This document shows positions 1 to 9,324 of a stretch of DNA of 64,000 nucleotides, piece by piece (positions within the stretch are counted from its first letter, which is position 1; each line of letters starts with the position of its first letter). Under the pieces are notes generated by a model that worked only from the letters and a program-made list of their open reading frames with translations, was not told the DNA's origin and did not search any database. The position numbers and the translations under genes are program-made. This DNA is from Acinetobacter brisouii CIP 110357 (lineage in GTDB: Bacteria; Pseudomonadota; Gammaproteobacteria; Pseudomonadales; Moraxellaceae): the NCBI RefSeq assembly GCF_000488275.1, contig NZ_KI530762.1, positions 1,768,971-1,832,970 on the forward strand, given 5' to 3'.

Positions 1-658
1 TGTTCTCACCAGAGGTCATGGTACGATCTTCTACACCCAATTTTTGTGCCAACCCTGCTACACCATAATTTGGCATAATGACCCCAATAGAACCCACTAA
101 GCTCGATGGGTTTACCCAAATTTCGTTGGCGGCTGACGCAATATAATATGCACCCGACGCACCCATATCACCAATGACTGCGTAAACTTTTTTGTCTGGA
201 TGCTGTTTTTCCAAGTAACGGATTTCCTGCCAGATCTCATCAGATTGAACAGGTGATCCGCCTGGCGAATTGATATTTAAAGCAATGGCTTTACTACCAC
301 TTGCAGCAAATGCCTGACGCAATGCTTTAATCGTATCTGCACTATCAACTGACTTCGAACCACCAGACTGGATGGTTCCGACAATATCGACGACAGCCAG
401 ATGACTGCTACTTGAAGATGTACTTACACCATCACTACCTGCATTATTACAGCTACGCAAAACACCCAAGATCACAATAAATAAATATAAGAAGGTTAAT
501 GCCTTAAAAAAAATGCCCCAACGGCGTGCACGACGCTGCTCTGTGACAGAAGCCATCACCACTTTTTCAAGCAGTTGCCATTCTTGTCCAGAATTAGCTT
601 GAGGCTCGTTATGTTGATTTGTATTTTGATTGAATGGTTTTGGTGGCCAATCGGACAT
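1..658 (-). CDS. sppA: Signal peptide peptidase SppA (S49 family), partial
   Basis: The coding start is ATG at 658 on the minus strand and the frame stays open to the window edge, so about 219 N-terminal residues are seen and the C-terminus is missing. After a polar stretch of about 45 residues comes one membrane anchor (around RWGIFFKALTFLYLFIVILG), then the S49 protease fold with NSPGGS and VIGDMGASGAYYIAS. The serine in GASGAYY matches the catalytic serine of the family. SppA digests signal peptides left in the inner membrane, with its protease domain in the periplasm. The single anchor and short head suggest the short form rather than the double-length E. coli form, but the missing half prevents certainty. 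Confidence 0.9.
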   Translation of the reverse strand, partial: MSDWPPKPFNQNTNQHNEPQANSGQEWQLLEKVVMASVTEQRRARRWGIFFKALTFLYLFIVILGVLRSCNNAGSDGVSTSSSSSHLAVVDIVGTIQSGGSKSVDSADTIKALRQAFAASGSKAIALNINSPGGSPVQSDEIWQEIRYLEKQHPDKKVYAVIGDMGASGAYYIASAANEIWVNPSSLVGSIGVIMPNYGVAGLAQKLGVEDRTMTSGEN

Positions 659-767
659 AAATCACATCCTAGCGATAAAAAATTGTCCCATTATATACAC
701 CGAAAGCCTAGTCGCTGTCTAAAAGAAAAGTTTTCACTTATAATATTTCGCTGAATGGCGATAAATT

Positions 768-1799
768 GTGTACGAATCTTTTCTAATGCTGAATTCAAGT
801 TCAAATTCTTTTACCTATCGTGTTTTAAAGTTTGTAAGTAAACAGCCTTTACATTTTGCACGTGCCTTTGCACGCGTATTAGCATCTATTGCCAATACCG
901 TCAAAATTGCAAAAACAGCTCAAGTAGCCGACTTAAATATTCGGATTGCATTGCCTGAGTTGAATGAGGACACACGCCAATATATCGTCAAAGAAGCGAT
1001 TAAAAATGAAATGACCTCTTACTTTGAGTTCTTCAATGTTTGGGGAGCAAGTAATGCAAAAAATATTGCCCGTATTCATCATATTCAGGGTGAAGAGCAC
1101 TTTTATAACGCATTAGAGCAAAAGAAAGGTATCGTTCTGATTGTTCCTCATTTTGGTACATGGGAAGTGATGAATGCTTGGTTCGCCCAACATACCGCTA
1201 TGACCATTATGTACAAACCAATTAAAAATGAAGTTGCCGATCAGTTTGTACGTGAAGCTCGTAGTCGGGAAAATGCTCATCTTGTACCCACCGATGAGTC
1301 AGGTGTGCGCCAAATTTTCAAAGACCTGAAACGTGGTGGCACAACCGTCATTTTGCCAGATCACACCCCTAACATCGGGGGAACAATGGTTGATTACTTT
1401 GGTATTCCACTCGCATCCAGTAACTTATCAGCAAAATTGATTCAAAAAACGAAAGCACGAGCCTTATTTTTGTATGCCATTCGTAATGACAATGCAGGAT
1501 ACGACATGTTCATCGAACCTGTTGCTGAACAGATTTACGCTGGATCAGATGAAGAAGGCACATTGATTATTCATGAAATGATCGAGAACCTAATTCGTAA
1601 GTATCCACAGCATTATCATTGGAGTTACAAGCGTTTTAAAGCCAACCCTCAGCTCAATAACCTTTATAATTTACCCGAAGATGAAGCACTGGCTAAAGTT
1701 AATCAGGTGCGTACAGAACGACTATATGTTAAGGATGCAGCCACAAGCGAGCATTCCGAGCCGCTGCATAATTTAGAGACCCCTCATCCGTTACCGTAA
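768..1799 (+). CDS. LpxL/LpxM-family lipid A acyltransferase
   Basis: 343 codons from a GTG at 768; an ATG at 786 (MLNSSS) is an alternative start and neither has a strong ribosome binding site. The product belongs to the HtrB/LpxL/LpxM lysophospholipid acyltransferase family. The catalytic H-x4-E motif is at H128-E133 in VPHFGTWE, followed by a conserved ILPDHTP block near residues 200-207 and a C-terminal YHWSYKRFK block typical of the family. Such enzymes add secondary acyl chains to lipid A at the inner membrane. Whether this is the LpxL or the LpxM paralogue cannot be told here. Its 3' end overlaps the 3' end of convergent comEC by 71 bp. It is divergent from sppA. Confidence 0.88.
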   Translation: MYESFLMLNSSSNSFTYRVLKFVSKQPLHFARAFARVLASIANTVKIAKTAQVADLNIRIALPELNEDTRQYIVKEAIKNEMTSYFEFFNVWGASNAKNIARIHHIQGEEHFYNALEQKKGIVLIVPHFGTWEVMNAWFAQHTAMTIMYKPIKNEVADQFVREARSRENAHLVPTDESGVRQIFKDLKRGGTTVILPDHTPNIGGTMVDYFGIPLASSNLSAKLIQKTKARALFLYAIRNDNAGYDMFIEPVAEQIYAGSDEEGTLIIHEMIENLIRKYPQHYHWSYKRFKANPQLNNLYNLPEDEALAKVNQVRTERLYVKDAATSEHSEPLHNLETPHPLP

Positions 1800-4146
1800 A
1801 ATACAATGAGCCCTGTTCTGCTGTATTGAGCAATGGAATTTGTGCTTGTTGTAAACGTTGTTGCACTTCCCGACTTGGGTGTCCATAACGGTTGTGCAAC
1901 CCTGCCGAAGCAATCGCAATTTTAGGTTTTAGCCGTTGTAAAAACTCAGGTGATGAGCTAAAGCGACTACCATGATGTCCGAGCACTAAAACATCAACAG
2001 CTAAATCTGGATATTTCTGCAATAAAAACTGCTCTGTCTGTGTGCCTGCATCTCCCATAATCAAAAAATGGGTCTTGGCTTGCTGATGCTTATAGCTCAG
2101 ATAAATCACACAAGATAGTTCATTTTGTTGATATTCAGCATTCGCCAAGTCATCTTCTTGTGGCGATAAAACTTGCATTTCTATATTTTTACTGACCCAA
2201 CGCTGCCCTGCATGACAATAGTCAAAACTCGGTAAATTGCCCTGCGGGCGCTGACTACCAAACAGTTGCTTGACGGGCATCTTTTCATTTAAACGAGGAA
2301 ATGCACCGCTATGATCCTGATCGAGATGACTCAAAATCACTTGATCTAAACTTGAGATTCCGCGACTGGAAAAATAAGGTAACAGCACCCGATCTGCCAG
2401 ACTGAACTTTTGCTCATCACGCGTCCCACCTGTATCAATCAGAATCTGCTTGTTTTGGTCACGAATATGGACTGCCTGCCCCTGTCCCACATCAAGCACA
2501 TTAAATTCAAATGGCTGTGTTTCATGAACAGGAAGGACTACGGGTAAACACCCTAAAACCAGCCATACTTTAGGCACAGTACCTTTCGGCAAGAACAGCA
2601 TCACAATTACCAGTGTAAGTACGGCAATTTGTAACGACGTAAAATGCAGTTGCTGCACTTCAACAGGAATTGCACTTTGTAAAGTTCCCAAACTGACGAG
2701 CAAGATTGAAATCGCCGCATCAGCGACATGATACAGTGGTAATGCAAGACTTGGAGAAAGTAGCCAAACGCAGGTCGCCAAGATATTTAAGGGTACAATC
2801 ACCACACCAATCAAAGGAATGGCTATGATATTTGCCAGTGGTGCAAGCCAAGAAAGTTGCTGAAAAAACAACATCACCAGTGGCAACAATGCAATAAAAA
2901 TCTTGCCTTGAGATTCAAACAGTAACCGCAGATAGTAACGACATTGCTGGAAATGACCAAGCAGCACTTGTTGCGGCTGCTGCTGTACGGTTTGATAAAC
3001 TCGCAGCAAAATAAAACAGGCACCATACGATAACCAAAAGCCTACCGATAACATGCTAAATGGATCAAACAGTAGCATTAATGCTGCACTTGCTAACAAT
3101 GTCGTAAAAACAGAAAGCCTTCGCTGACACCACATGGCAAGTACAATCAGGCTACTCATGAGTAAAGTTCGTAACGCAGGAATCTCAAAACCAACAAACC
3201 CACAATACACCCAAATGCCAATTAAAAAAGGCAGACTCAGCAGCAACTGTTTAGGCATACGTAAATATAATTCGGGGCAAAATCTGGCGATTAAATGATG
3301 TAGCACTAAACAAAGCAGCATCGCAAAAACCAAGACATGTGGCCCCGAAATTGCCAATAAATGCTGGATACCCAAGTTCTGAAATTGTTGCTGTGTTATG
3401 TCATCGAGTAGACTTTCATCCCCTGTCAACAATGCTAGCAATAGACCACGATGCCGTAATGGCGATTGCATCAACCAGTTCCGACAATTCAGGCGCTTTT
3501 GCTCAATCCATAATCGTGATGCCTGCAAAAATCCCCGATGTCGCTGAACAAATGAAGTTGAACTTTGTGTTAGGGCTTGTGATTTGTTCAACAATTCAAA
3601 TTGTTTAACCTGAAAACTTGCCATCAGATTTTGCTGAAGAAACCATTTTTCCTGATCAAATCCACCTTTAATCGCATAGCCGTGTGCAGGTCGCACCTGT
3701 CCAGTCACTCGATAATACTGTCCCAGTTGCAATTCAGGTTGTTTTGCTGGAATTCGAGCAAACCAATGCACCATCTGCTGATGCGAGGCGTCCCAGACCT
3801 GAAGTATTTGCTGCTTATTGTCTTTGTTTAATACACTCATCCGATCAACATAAACCACTACCTCAGCCTGATGTACCTGTGTTTGCCTTAGGCTTAGGCG
3901 CTGCTGAAGTTGATGATCCGCAAATGATATTGCTACGAAAAAGGCAGCCAGAGCGATCAATATATGAATCAGAATTTGACTGTTTTTAAGTTGTAAAAAA
4001 TACTGTTTTGCATAGCCAATCAACAAGGCTATTCCCAGTAGAATAAAACTACACAATACTGACCAACGACTTACATAATGAGCTTGGGGCAAACCTAAAG
4101 TACAGATTCCAATTACCCATGCCAAAAAAATTAAGTTCCATTTCAT
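1729..4146 (-). CDS. comEC: ComEC/Rec2 DNA uptake channel
   Basis: Inner-membrane channel that passes single-stranded DNA into the cytoplasm during natural transformation. The order of parts is classical: N-terminal membrane helices and an OB-like (DUF4131) region, a long polytopic competence domain with GIQHLLAISGPHVL, and a C-terminal metallo-beta-lactamase-like domain with LDVGQGQAVHIRD, LIDTGG, HLDQDHSG (HxDxDH) and VLGHHGS. I chose ATG 4146 (MKWNLIF, 805 aa). A TTG start at 4212 would add 22 residues, but that stretch contains the perfect hairpin at 4185-4209 and so looks like a leader. It lies downstream of lolD on the same strand. The metal-binding motif is intact, so the gene looks functional. 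Confidence 0.93.
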   Translation of the reverse strand: MKWNLIFLAWVIGICTLGLPQAHYVSRWSVLCSFILLGIALLIGYAKQYFLQLKNSQILIHILIALAAFFVAISFADHQLQQRLSLRQTQVHQAEVVVYVDRMSVLNKDNKQQILQVWDASHQQMVHWFARIPAKQPELQLGQYYRVTGQVRPAHGYAIKGGFDQEKWFLQQNLMASFQVKQFELLNKSQALTQSSTSFVQRHRGFLQASRLWIEQKRLNCRNWLMQSPLRHRGLLLALLTGDESLLDDITQQQFQNLGIQHLLAISGPHVLVFAMLLCLVLHHLIARFCPELYLRMPKQLLLSLPFLIGIWVYCGFVGFEIPALRTLLMSSLIVLAMWCQRRLSVFTTLLASAALMLLFDPFSMLSVGFWLSYGACFILLRVYQTVQQQPQQVLLGHFQQCRYYLRLLFESQGKIFIALLPLVMLFFQQLSWLAPLANIIAIPLIGVVIVPLNILATCVWLLSPSLALPLYHVADAAISILLVSLGTLQSAIPVEVQQLHFTSLQIAVLTLVIVMLFLPKGTVPKVWLVLGCLPVVLPVHETQPFEFNVLDVGQGQAVHIRDQNKQILIDTGGTRDEQKFSLADRVLLPYFSSRGISSLDQVILSHLDQDHSGAFPRLNEKMPVKQLFGSQRPQGNLPSFDYCHAGQRWVSKNIEMQVLSPQEDDLANAEYQQNELSCVIYLSYKHQQAKTHFLIMGDAGTQTEQFLLQKYPDLAVDVLVLGHHGSRFSSSPEFLQRLKPKIAIASAGLHNRYGHPSREVQQRLQQAQIPLLNTAEQGSLYFTVTDEGSLNYAAARNARLWLHP

Positions 4147-4184
4147 TGTTTCTAATAAACTGTTTTTGTTATCTATAAAATGCA

Positions 4185-4209
4185 TTAAAGCCCACATTAT
4201 GGGCTTTAA
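4185..4209 (-). terminator. Hairpin between lolD and comEC
   Basis: Perfect 10-bp arms ttaaagccca / tgggctttaa around a 5-nt loop. Read on the minus strand it follows lolD and ends in a short T run, so it may terminate or attenuate lolD transcription before comEC. Confidence 0.5.
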
Positions 4210-4241
4210 CAAGGAATTTTAGAGGATGTAACCCAATAAAT

Positions 4242-4925
4242 TTATGGAGTTTTCCATAAACCATCCTGCATATGCATAATCTTGTCCGCAGTCTGGGCTA
4301 GCTGTTCATCATGTGTCACAATCAGCATGGCCATATTGAATTCCTTTTTCAAATCATTCAGCAATTCAAAAATAGTCATTGCCGTTTGTCGATCCAGATT
4401 TCCTGTCGGCTCATCGGCTAACATGACTTTAGGATTGGTCACCAAAGCACGTGCCAATGCAACACGCTGACGTTCACCGCCAGAAAGTTCACCAGGTTTG
4501 TGAGTTAGGCGATGTGATAATCCAACTCGTTCCAGTAAATACTCCGCTTTTTTCTTGACTTCACTAAATTGACTGCCTTTACGTAACATAAGCGGCATAG
4601 CCACGTTTTCAAGCGCGCTAAATTCAGGTAATAAGTGGTGAAATTGGTAAACAAAACCCAAATGTAAGTTGCGTAAATCACCACGAGTGGTTTCACTCAA
4701 TGTGTCAAAACGCTGTCCACATAAAAATACTTCACCGCTAGATGGTCGGTCTAAACCACCTAAAACATGCAACAAGGTACTTTTACCCGAACCACTCGCC
4801 CCGACAATCGAAATACACTGCCCTGCTTCAACTTGTAGAGATAAGCCTTTAAGCACATCAACATCGGTCTTGCCATCAGTAAAGGTTTTTCTGATTTGCT
4901 TCGCTTCCAAAACCACATTACTCAT
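4242..4925 (-). CDS. lolD: Lipoprotein-releasing ABC ATPase LolD
   Basis: ATPase of the Lol system that extracts outer-membrane lipoproteins from the inner membrane. Walker A GASGSGKST, the signature LSGGERQR and Walker B VMLADEPTGNLD are all intact, as is the switch histidine in VTHDEQ. Start is ATG 4925 (MSNVVLEAK, 227 aa), which overlaps the stop of the upstream permease gene by 8 bp (TATGAGTAA). A longer reading from 4961 would run 44 bp into the permease gene and adds a non-homologous head. The overlap shows translational coupling in a permease-lolD operon. Confidence 0.95.
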   Translation of the reverse strand: MSNVVLEAKQIRKTFTDGKTDVDVLKGLSLQVEAGQCISIVGASGSGKSTLLHVLGGLDRPSSGEVFLCGQRFDTLSETTRGDLRNLHLGFVYQFHHLLPEFSALENVAMPLMLRKGSQFSEVKKKAEYLLERVGLSHRLTHKPGELSGGERQRVALARALVTNPKVMLADEPTGNLDRQTAMTIFELLNDLKKEFNMAMLIVTHDEQLAQTADKIMHMQDGLWKTP

Positions 4926-6153
4926 AACGCAATGCCTCCGCAGGCTGGATTTTCGCAGCACGCAGCGCTGGATAAATGGTTGCCAAGAAACTTAAAACTA
5001 ATGACACTACCACGATGACCGCAACATCTTGCCATCTTAAATAAGAAGGCAAATAGTTAATAAAGTAAGCATCAAACAAATGCCAGCCAAGGCGAGTATT
5101 CAACCAGTCGATCACGGTACTAATACTCGATGCCAGAATAACCCCCAAGACTGCGCCCGAGAATGTTCCAATCACACCAATAATTGTACCCTGTACCATA
5201 AAAATACGGGTAATCGTGGCAGGTGAAGCACCTAGTGTACGTAAAATGGCAATATCAGCTTTTTTGTCGGTCACGACCATAACCAGAGAAGAGACAATAT
5301 TGAACGCAGCAACCAGAACAATCAAAAACAATAGCAGGCTCACCATGGATTTCTCCATCTGAATTGCGCTAAACAAATTACCATGCGTATATGTCCAGTC
5401 AGAGCTATAAAAGCCACTTGGCAACTGTTTCACAATATCTTGAGCAACTTGTGGTGCAAGGAAAATATTGTCTAGTTTTATCCGAATACCCTGAGCGCCA
5501 TCAGGCAAGCGCAACAAGGTTGCCGCATCATTCAGGGCGATATAACCCATCATTGAGTCAACTTCAGCACCAATACTAAAAATTCCGACAATCTTAAAGC
5601 GCTTGAAACGTGGAACCACACCCGCAGGCGATGGTGTCGCTTCAGGCAAAACCAGAGTCACACTGTCATTTAAACCTAAGCCCAGAGCATCGGTCATCTG
5701 TTTGCCAAGAACAATCCCGAAACTACCTTTTTTCAGGTTATCAATGCTTCCTGCAACCATATGATCTTGAATAATAGAAACATTCTTTTCATACTGTGGT
5801 TCAATACCATTGACCATCAGACCTGACACCTGCCCCTGTGCGGTCAGCATTCCTTGTAACTGAGTAAAAGGAGCTACACCTTTAACATGTTCATGTTGAG
5901 CAATTTTTTTAGCTAAATCTGGCCAATCTGTAATGATTTCCGTTGAAGATACACTGGCTTGAGGTATCATACCTAAAACACGATTTTTTAATTCACGGTC
6001 AAAACCATTCATCACTGACAATACGGTAATCAGTACAGCGACTCCAAGCGTCAGACCGATCATGGAAACCAGTGCAATAAAAGAAATAAAATGATTACTG
6101 CGACGTGCGCGAGTATATCTCAGACCAATGTACAGCGAGATTGGTTTAAACAT
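4918..6153 (-). CDS. LolC/LolE-family lipoprotein-releasing permease
   Basis: 411 aa inner-membrane permease of the lipoprotein-release complex. It has one N-terminal membrane helix (residues about 25-48), a large periplasmic domain (about 50-270), and three C-terminal helices with the FtsX-type core, ending in the conserved motif YPALRAAKIQPAEALRYE. Enterobacteria have two permeases, lolC and lolE, flanking lolD; only one precedes lolD here and no partner lies elsewhere in the window. This agrees with the single hybrid permease (LolF) described for Acinetobacter and Francisella, so a LolDF complex is likely. It is divergent from the PilZ-like gene with only 23 bp between starts. Confidence 0.92.
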   Translation of the reverse strand: MFKPISLYIGLRYTRARRSNHFISFIALVSMIGLTLGVAVLITVLSVMNGFDRELKNRVLGMIPQASVSSTEIITDWPDLAKKIAQHEHVKGVAPFTQLQGMLTAQGQVSGLMVNGIEPQYEKNVSIIQDHMVAGSIDNLKKGSFGIVLGKQMTDALGLGLNDSVTLVLPEATPSPAGVVPRFKRFKIVGIFSIGAEVDSMMGYIALNDAATLLRLPDGAQGIRIKLDNIFLAPQVAQDIVKQLPSGFYSSDWTYTHGNLFSAIQMEKSMVSLLLFLIVLVAAFNIVSSLVMVVTDKKADIAILRTLGASPATITRIFMVQGTIIGVIGTFSGAVLGVILASSISTVIDWLNTRLGWHLFDAYFINYLPSYLRWQDVAVIVVVSLVLSFLATIYPALRAAKIQPAEALRYE

Positions 6154-6176
6154 ACGACCTAAATCCGAGGTATTTT

Positions 6177-6749
6177 ATGGGAAAATTACAGCATCAATAC
6201 GAACAAATTGAAAGGCGGGTCATGTCTCGTATGGACGCTGCCTTAAGATTTAACTATCAAGTCATTTCAGAAGAAATGGCTCTAAAAGACCCCTATGACC
6301 CTCACTTTGTTTTGCCACGCTATTTTCTACTACTTACTGAACTAGATCAATTTGATCAGGTTCTTCACAACGAATTAAAACAATTAAATGAAAAAGATCA
6401 ACAAATTGCCAAAATCTTATCCTTATTCAACCAAAAATTAAACCTTATAACAGGCACAATGTATGATTCTATTGTACAAAGCATGTTACCAACCCCTGAA
6501 CAAATTAACTTATCCGAAGATGGCTTAAGTTTTTTTACTGAACATGCGATTAGCAAAGATAGCTACATTCATGTCACCTTAAGCCACCCAGATAACTTTT
6601 TCCACATTGCCGCGATTGCACAGGTTGTCTACGAACAATACGATGCAACGAATCATTATCGTATTGGCTGTTACTTTATTTCCTTGCACCCACATGACCG
6701 CGAAAAAATTGCAGAATGCCTTGAAAATCAGGCTATAGACACACCATAA
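6177..6749 (+). CDS. PilZ-like domain protein
   Basis: 190 aa cytoplasmic protein. The first 100 residues are predicted helical (LLLTELDQFDQVLHNELKQL). The C-terminal 70 residues resemble an atypical PilZ barrel: NLSEDG fits the N/D-x-S-x-x-G motif, followed by alternating beta strands (YIHVTL, IAAIAQVVYEQ, YRIGCYFISL) and a DREKI end. The RxxxR motif that normally binds c-di-GMP just ahead of the barrel is not visible, so nucleotide binding is uncertain. A GAGGT site 5 bp before ATG 6177 supports this start; ATG 6222 (MSRMDAALRF) is possible. A role as an effector or adaptor is inference from fold resemblance only. Confidence 0.65.
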   Translation: MGKLQHQYEQIERRVMSRMDAALRFNYQVISEEMALKDPYDPHFVLPRYFLLLTELDQFDQVLHNELKQLNEKDQQIAKILSLFNQKLNLITGTMYDSIVQSMLPTPEQINLSEDGLSFFTEHAISKDSYIHVTLSHPDNFFHIAAIAQVVYEQYDATNHYRIGCYFISLHPHDREKIAECLENQAIDTP

Positions 6750-6751
6750 GC

Positions 6752-7660
6752 TTACATTTTTCGAAAACGCTTTTGCCACTTTTGCTGAAGCTGTAAATCG
6801 CGAAAAAAATAGATCAACAACCCAATAACCAGCACACAAGCACCTAAAATCACTTGTGTTCCCAAAGTTTCATGATTAAATACTGCACCGATCAGCAATG
6901 CCAATAACGGCGTCATCACATTGGTTAAAGACAACGTTGTGGGTTGAATATTCTGCACCAGTTTAAAATAACAGAACATTGCCAGTAATGATGCCACCAC
7001 GACCGTATAAGCAAGTGCCAGCAACGATTTCAGATTTGGCACATGTGTTGGAAAATGAGACCAGATAAAAGGCAACATCAGCACAGCCACAAAACTTGAT
7101 ATCAAAATGGAGCCAGTTGCCTGTGCCATTGGGTGAAGTGGTGCTCGAATTTTCTTCACCCAAAAAATTGACAATGCATAGTTAAAAACGCTCATCAACA
7201 TCAAGATAATACCGAATGGCTGTATATGCTGCTGCCCTGCAAAGCAAATCATACCCAAACCAGACAATGCGACCAGCATGCCACACCACTGTGCAAAATG
7301 CAGGTATTGTTTAAACCATGCCCAGCCCATCAAGCCAGCCATAATCGGTGTTAAACCAAACATCAGGGCAATAATTCCCGAGCTCAAATACTGGGTAGCC
7401 ACATAGGTAAAAATTTGCGAGCCGATAAAACTAAATGAACCTGCAATATAGCTATGCACCGATTGCCAATTAAACGGCAATCGTATTTTAAAGATCCAAA
7501 GTAAACTACAAGCAATCGGTAATGCCAAAAAGAAACGAAATGCCAGTGCCCAAAACAAATTGAGGTCTTTCACACTCCAGACAATCGCTAACGGCGTTGT
7601 TGCCCAGATCAAGATTAAAAGCATATAGGTAAATGCCAATTGCGATTGTACTTTTGGCAT
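6752..7660 (-). CDS. EamA/DMT-family transporter
   Basis: 302 aa, almost wholly hydrophobic with about ten membrane helices arranged as two EamA repeats (residues about 10-140 and 155-290). The N-terminus LLILIWATTPLAIVWSVKDL and the repeat-two block TLSLTNVMTPLLALLIGAVF are typical of drug/metabolite transporters. The substrate cannot be predicted. It starts 3 bp after the stop of the upstream yaiI-like gene on the same strand, so the two are probably cotranscribed. It is convergent with the PilZ-like gene, 2 bp apart. Confidence 0.88.
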   Translation of the reverse strand: MPKVQSQLAFTYMLLILIWATTPLAIVWSVKDLNLFWALAFRFFLALPIACSLLWIFKIRLPFNWQSVHSYIAGSFSFIGSQIFTYVATQYLSSGIIALMFGLTPIMAGLMGWAWFKQYLHFAQWCGMLVALSGLGMICFAGQQHIQPFGIILMLMSVFNYALSIFWVKKIRAPLHPMAQATGSILISSFVAVLMLPFIWSHFPTHVPNLKSLLALAYTVVVASLLAMFCYFKLVQNIQPTTLSLTNVMTPLLALLIGAVFNHETLGTQVILGACVLVIGLLIYFFRDLQLQQKWQKRFRKM

Positions 7661-7663
7661 CTT

Positions 7664-8137
7664 TTAACTCGTTTTGGTGACGCGAATCTGGCGCTGAATG
7701 GTCTGATCTAACGCACTGGAAAACTCCCGCTTATCGCGCTCATTCAGTGGTTTTGGACCGCCCGTTTGCACACCTGCACCACGCAAGGTATCCATATAAT
7801 CACGTAAATGTAGGCGCGCCTTAATATTGGCTGTGGTAAAAACCTCGCCACGTGGGTGAATCGCAACGCCACCTTTTTCAATGACCTGAGCTGCTAGTGG
7901 AATATCTTGAGTAATCACAACATCATGCGCAGCCATTTGCTTCACGATTTCCTGATCGGCTTGGTCTGCGCCACTCAACACCTGCAAGGATTTAATACGT
8001 ACCGATGGGCTGATTCCCAAAGGTTGGTTCGCAACAAAAATGACTTCCAGCAAATAGCGATCCGAAGCTCTAAAAATAATTTCACGCAAAATTTTAGGCA
8101 ATGCATCTGCATCAACCCAAAGTTTAAAATTAGCCAC
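7664..8137 (-). CDS. YaiI/YqxD family protein (UPF0178, DUF188)
   Basis: 157 aa. The start [15 protein letters not shown] carries the conserved VDAD signature, and the C-terminal block [19 protein letters not shown] is diagnostic of the DUF188/YaiI family, which has a PIN-like nuclease fold. The biochemical function is not established. Length is normal for the family. Its stop lies 3 bp before the ATG of the EamA gene, suggesting one transcript. Confidence 0.93.
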   Translation of the reverse strand: MANFKLWVDADALPKILREIIFRASDRYLLEVIFVANQPLGISPSVRIKSLQVLSGADQADQEIVKQMAAHDVVITQDIPLAAQVIEKGGVAIHPRGEVFTTANIKARLHLRDYMDTLRGAGVQTGGPKPLNERDKREFSSALDQTIQRQIRVTKTS

Positions 8138-8285
8138 AATAATTCACAATCTATTCAGTTCTACGATAGTTTAACAAATTACACATGACACTGCTGTGAT
8201 GTGTTGACCTTTCGGTCTATTTCCGATTTTTTGTGCAGATAGACACATAAATTTTACGTAATCAATAAAAAATCATGGCGATGAC

Positions 8286-9281
8286 TTGAAAAATAATAAG
8301 TTACCCTCGATAAATATAAGCAGACCTACTGCAATTGTGCTTATGAATATGCAAAATAACCGACCAGATACCATTACTGTCGATGACCAAAACTTTGGAA
8401 GCCATATTGAGCATTGGAGTTTGCTCACAGATGACCCAGCACAAACCGTTCCTCGGTGGTTAGGTCAAGCACTTGATGCACCTGTCATGCCAATGGGTTT
8501 GTGTTCCAATGAAGAAGAGATGGATAACAATACATGGCTGATTCAAGGGCCAAATCATGCGACAATTCAATTTTCCCAAGTCGTTGCTGTTGAAAATAAC
8601 AAACCTAAATGTGTCAAAACTGCTTTCCCGATTTTTGAAAGCCCCTATAAAACTACAGCAAAAATTGAGCGTGTCATTTGCTGTAAATCTAACACACAGG
8701 CAGTATTGCGCTTAAATATTGGACAAAATGCAACAGTATATGCATTTGATAATCTTTATAGCGTCAACCACGAGCATTACGTAAAAGATCAAAATTATTG
8801 CGTACACTTAAATGCGTGGGCATATGAACTTGAACAAGTCAATGAACACGAGCAAATTATTGTCGATGACCCTGCATCAATTAAGCATCATCGTGCCTTA
8901 AATGATATTTTGGCAGAACATAATGGTGTTGCACCAAGCAATTTGCAGGAACTGATCGATGCATGGCAACCTAAAACTGAGGATGACCAAGCACCTGTCA
9001 CCGTAGATTTTTCAAAAATGGTGGCTTACCTATATGGTGAGACAGCAGGGCAAGAAGATGAAGCATGGTTTCAAGGCAAAATTGTCGGTAAAACAAATGC
9101 AACATGTATGAACGAAGATTATGTTCTATACGATGTCACTTTATTGCTTGAAGATAATGAAGAAGCCACATTAATTCGAATCGCAAGCCGTAATCCTGAA
9201 TATATGAATTTCGAAATTGGGCAATATATTCGAGGCAACATATGGATTCAGGCGAATATTTATGCTAAAACTAAAAAGTAA
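8286..9281 (+). CDS. Uncharacterised 331-codon protein
   Basis: I do not recognise this family. The reading frame opens at TTG 8286; ATG 8343 and ATG 8349 (MQNNRPDTITVDD) are plausible starts and none has a clear ribosome binding site. There is no signal peptide or membrane helix. The protein is acidic and splits into an N-terminal part (to about residue 200), a hinge rich in E, D, Q and P, and a C-terminal 80-residue part of alternating strands (AWFQGKIVGKT, YDVTLLLED, ATLIRIASR, GQYIRGNIWIQANIY) that could be an OB-like barrel. It stands alone between yaiI and serC. Confidence 0.75.
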   Translation: MKNNKLPSINISRPTAIVLMNMQNNRPDTITVDDQNFGSHIEHWSLLTDDPAQTVPRWLGQALDAPVMPMGLCSNEEEMDNNTWLIQGPNHATIQFSQVVAVENNKPKCVKTAFPIFESPYKTTAKIERVICCKSNTQAVLRLNIGQNATVYAFDNLYSVNHEHYVKDQNYCVHLNAWAYELEQVNEHEQIIVDDPASIKHHRALNDILAEHNGVAPSNLQELIDAWQPKTEDDQAPVTVDFSKMVAYLYGETAGQEDEAWFQGKIVGKTNATCMNEDYVLYDVTLLLEDNEEATLIRIASRNPEYMNFEIGQYIRGNIWIQANIYAKTKK

Positions 9282-9324
9282 TATACTATAGGGTATGGCC
9301 TAAAATAATTTAGGCTGCAGTCTT

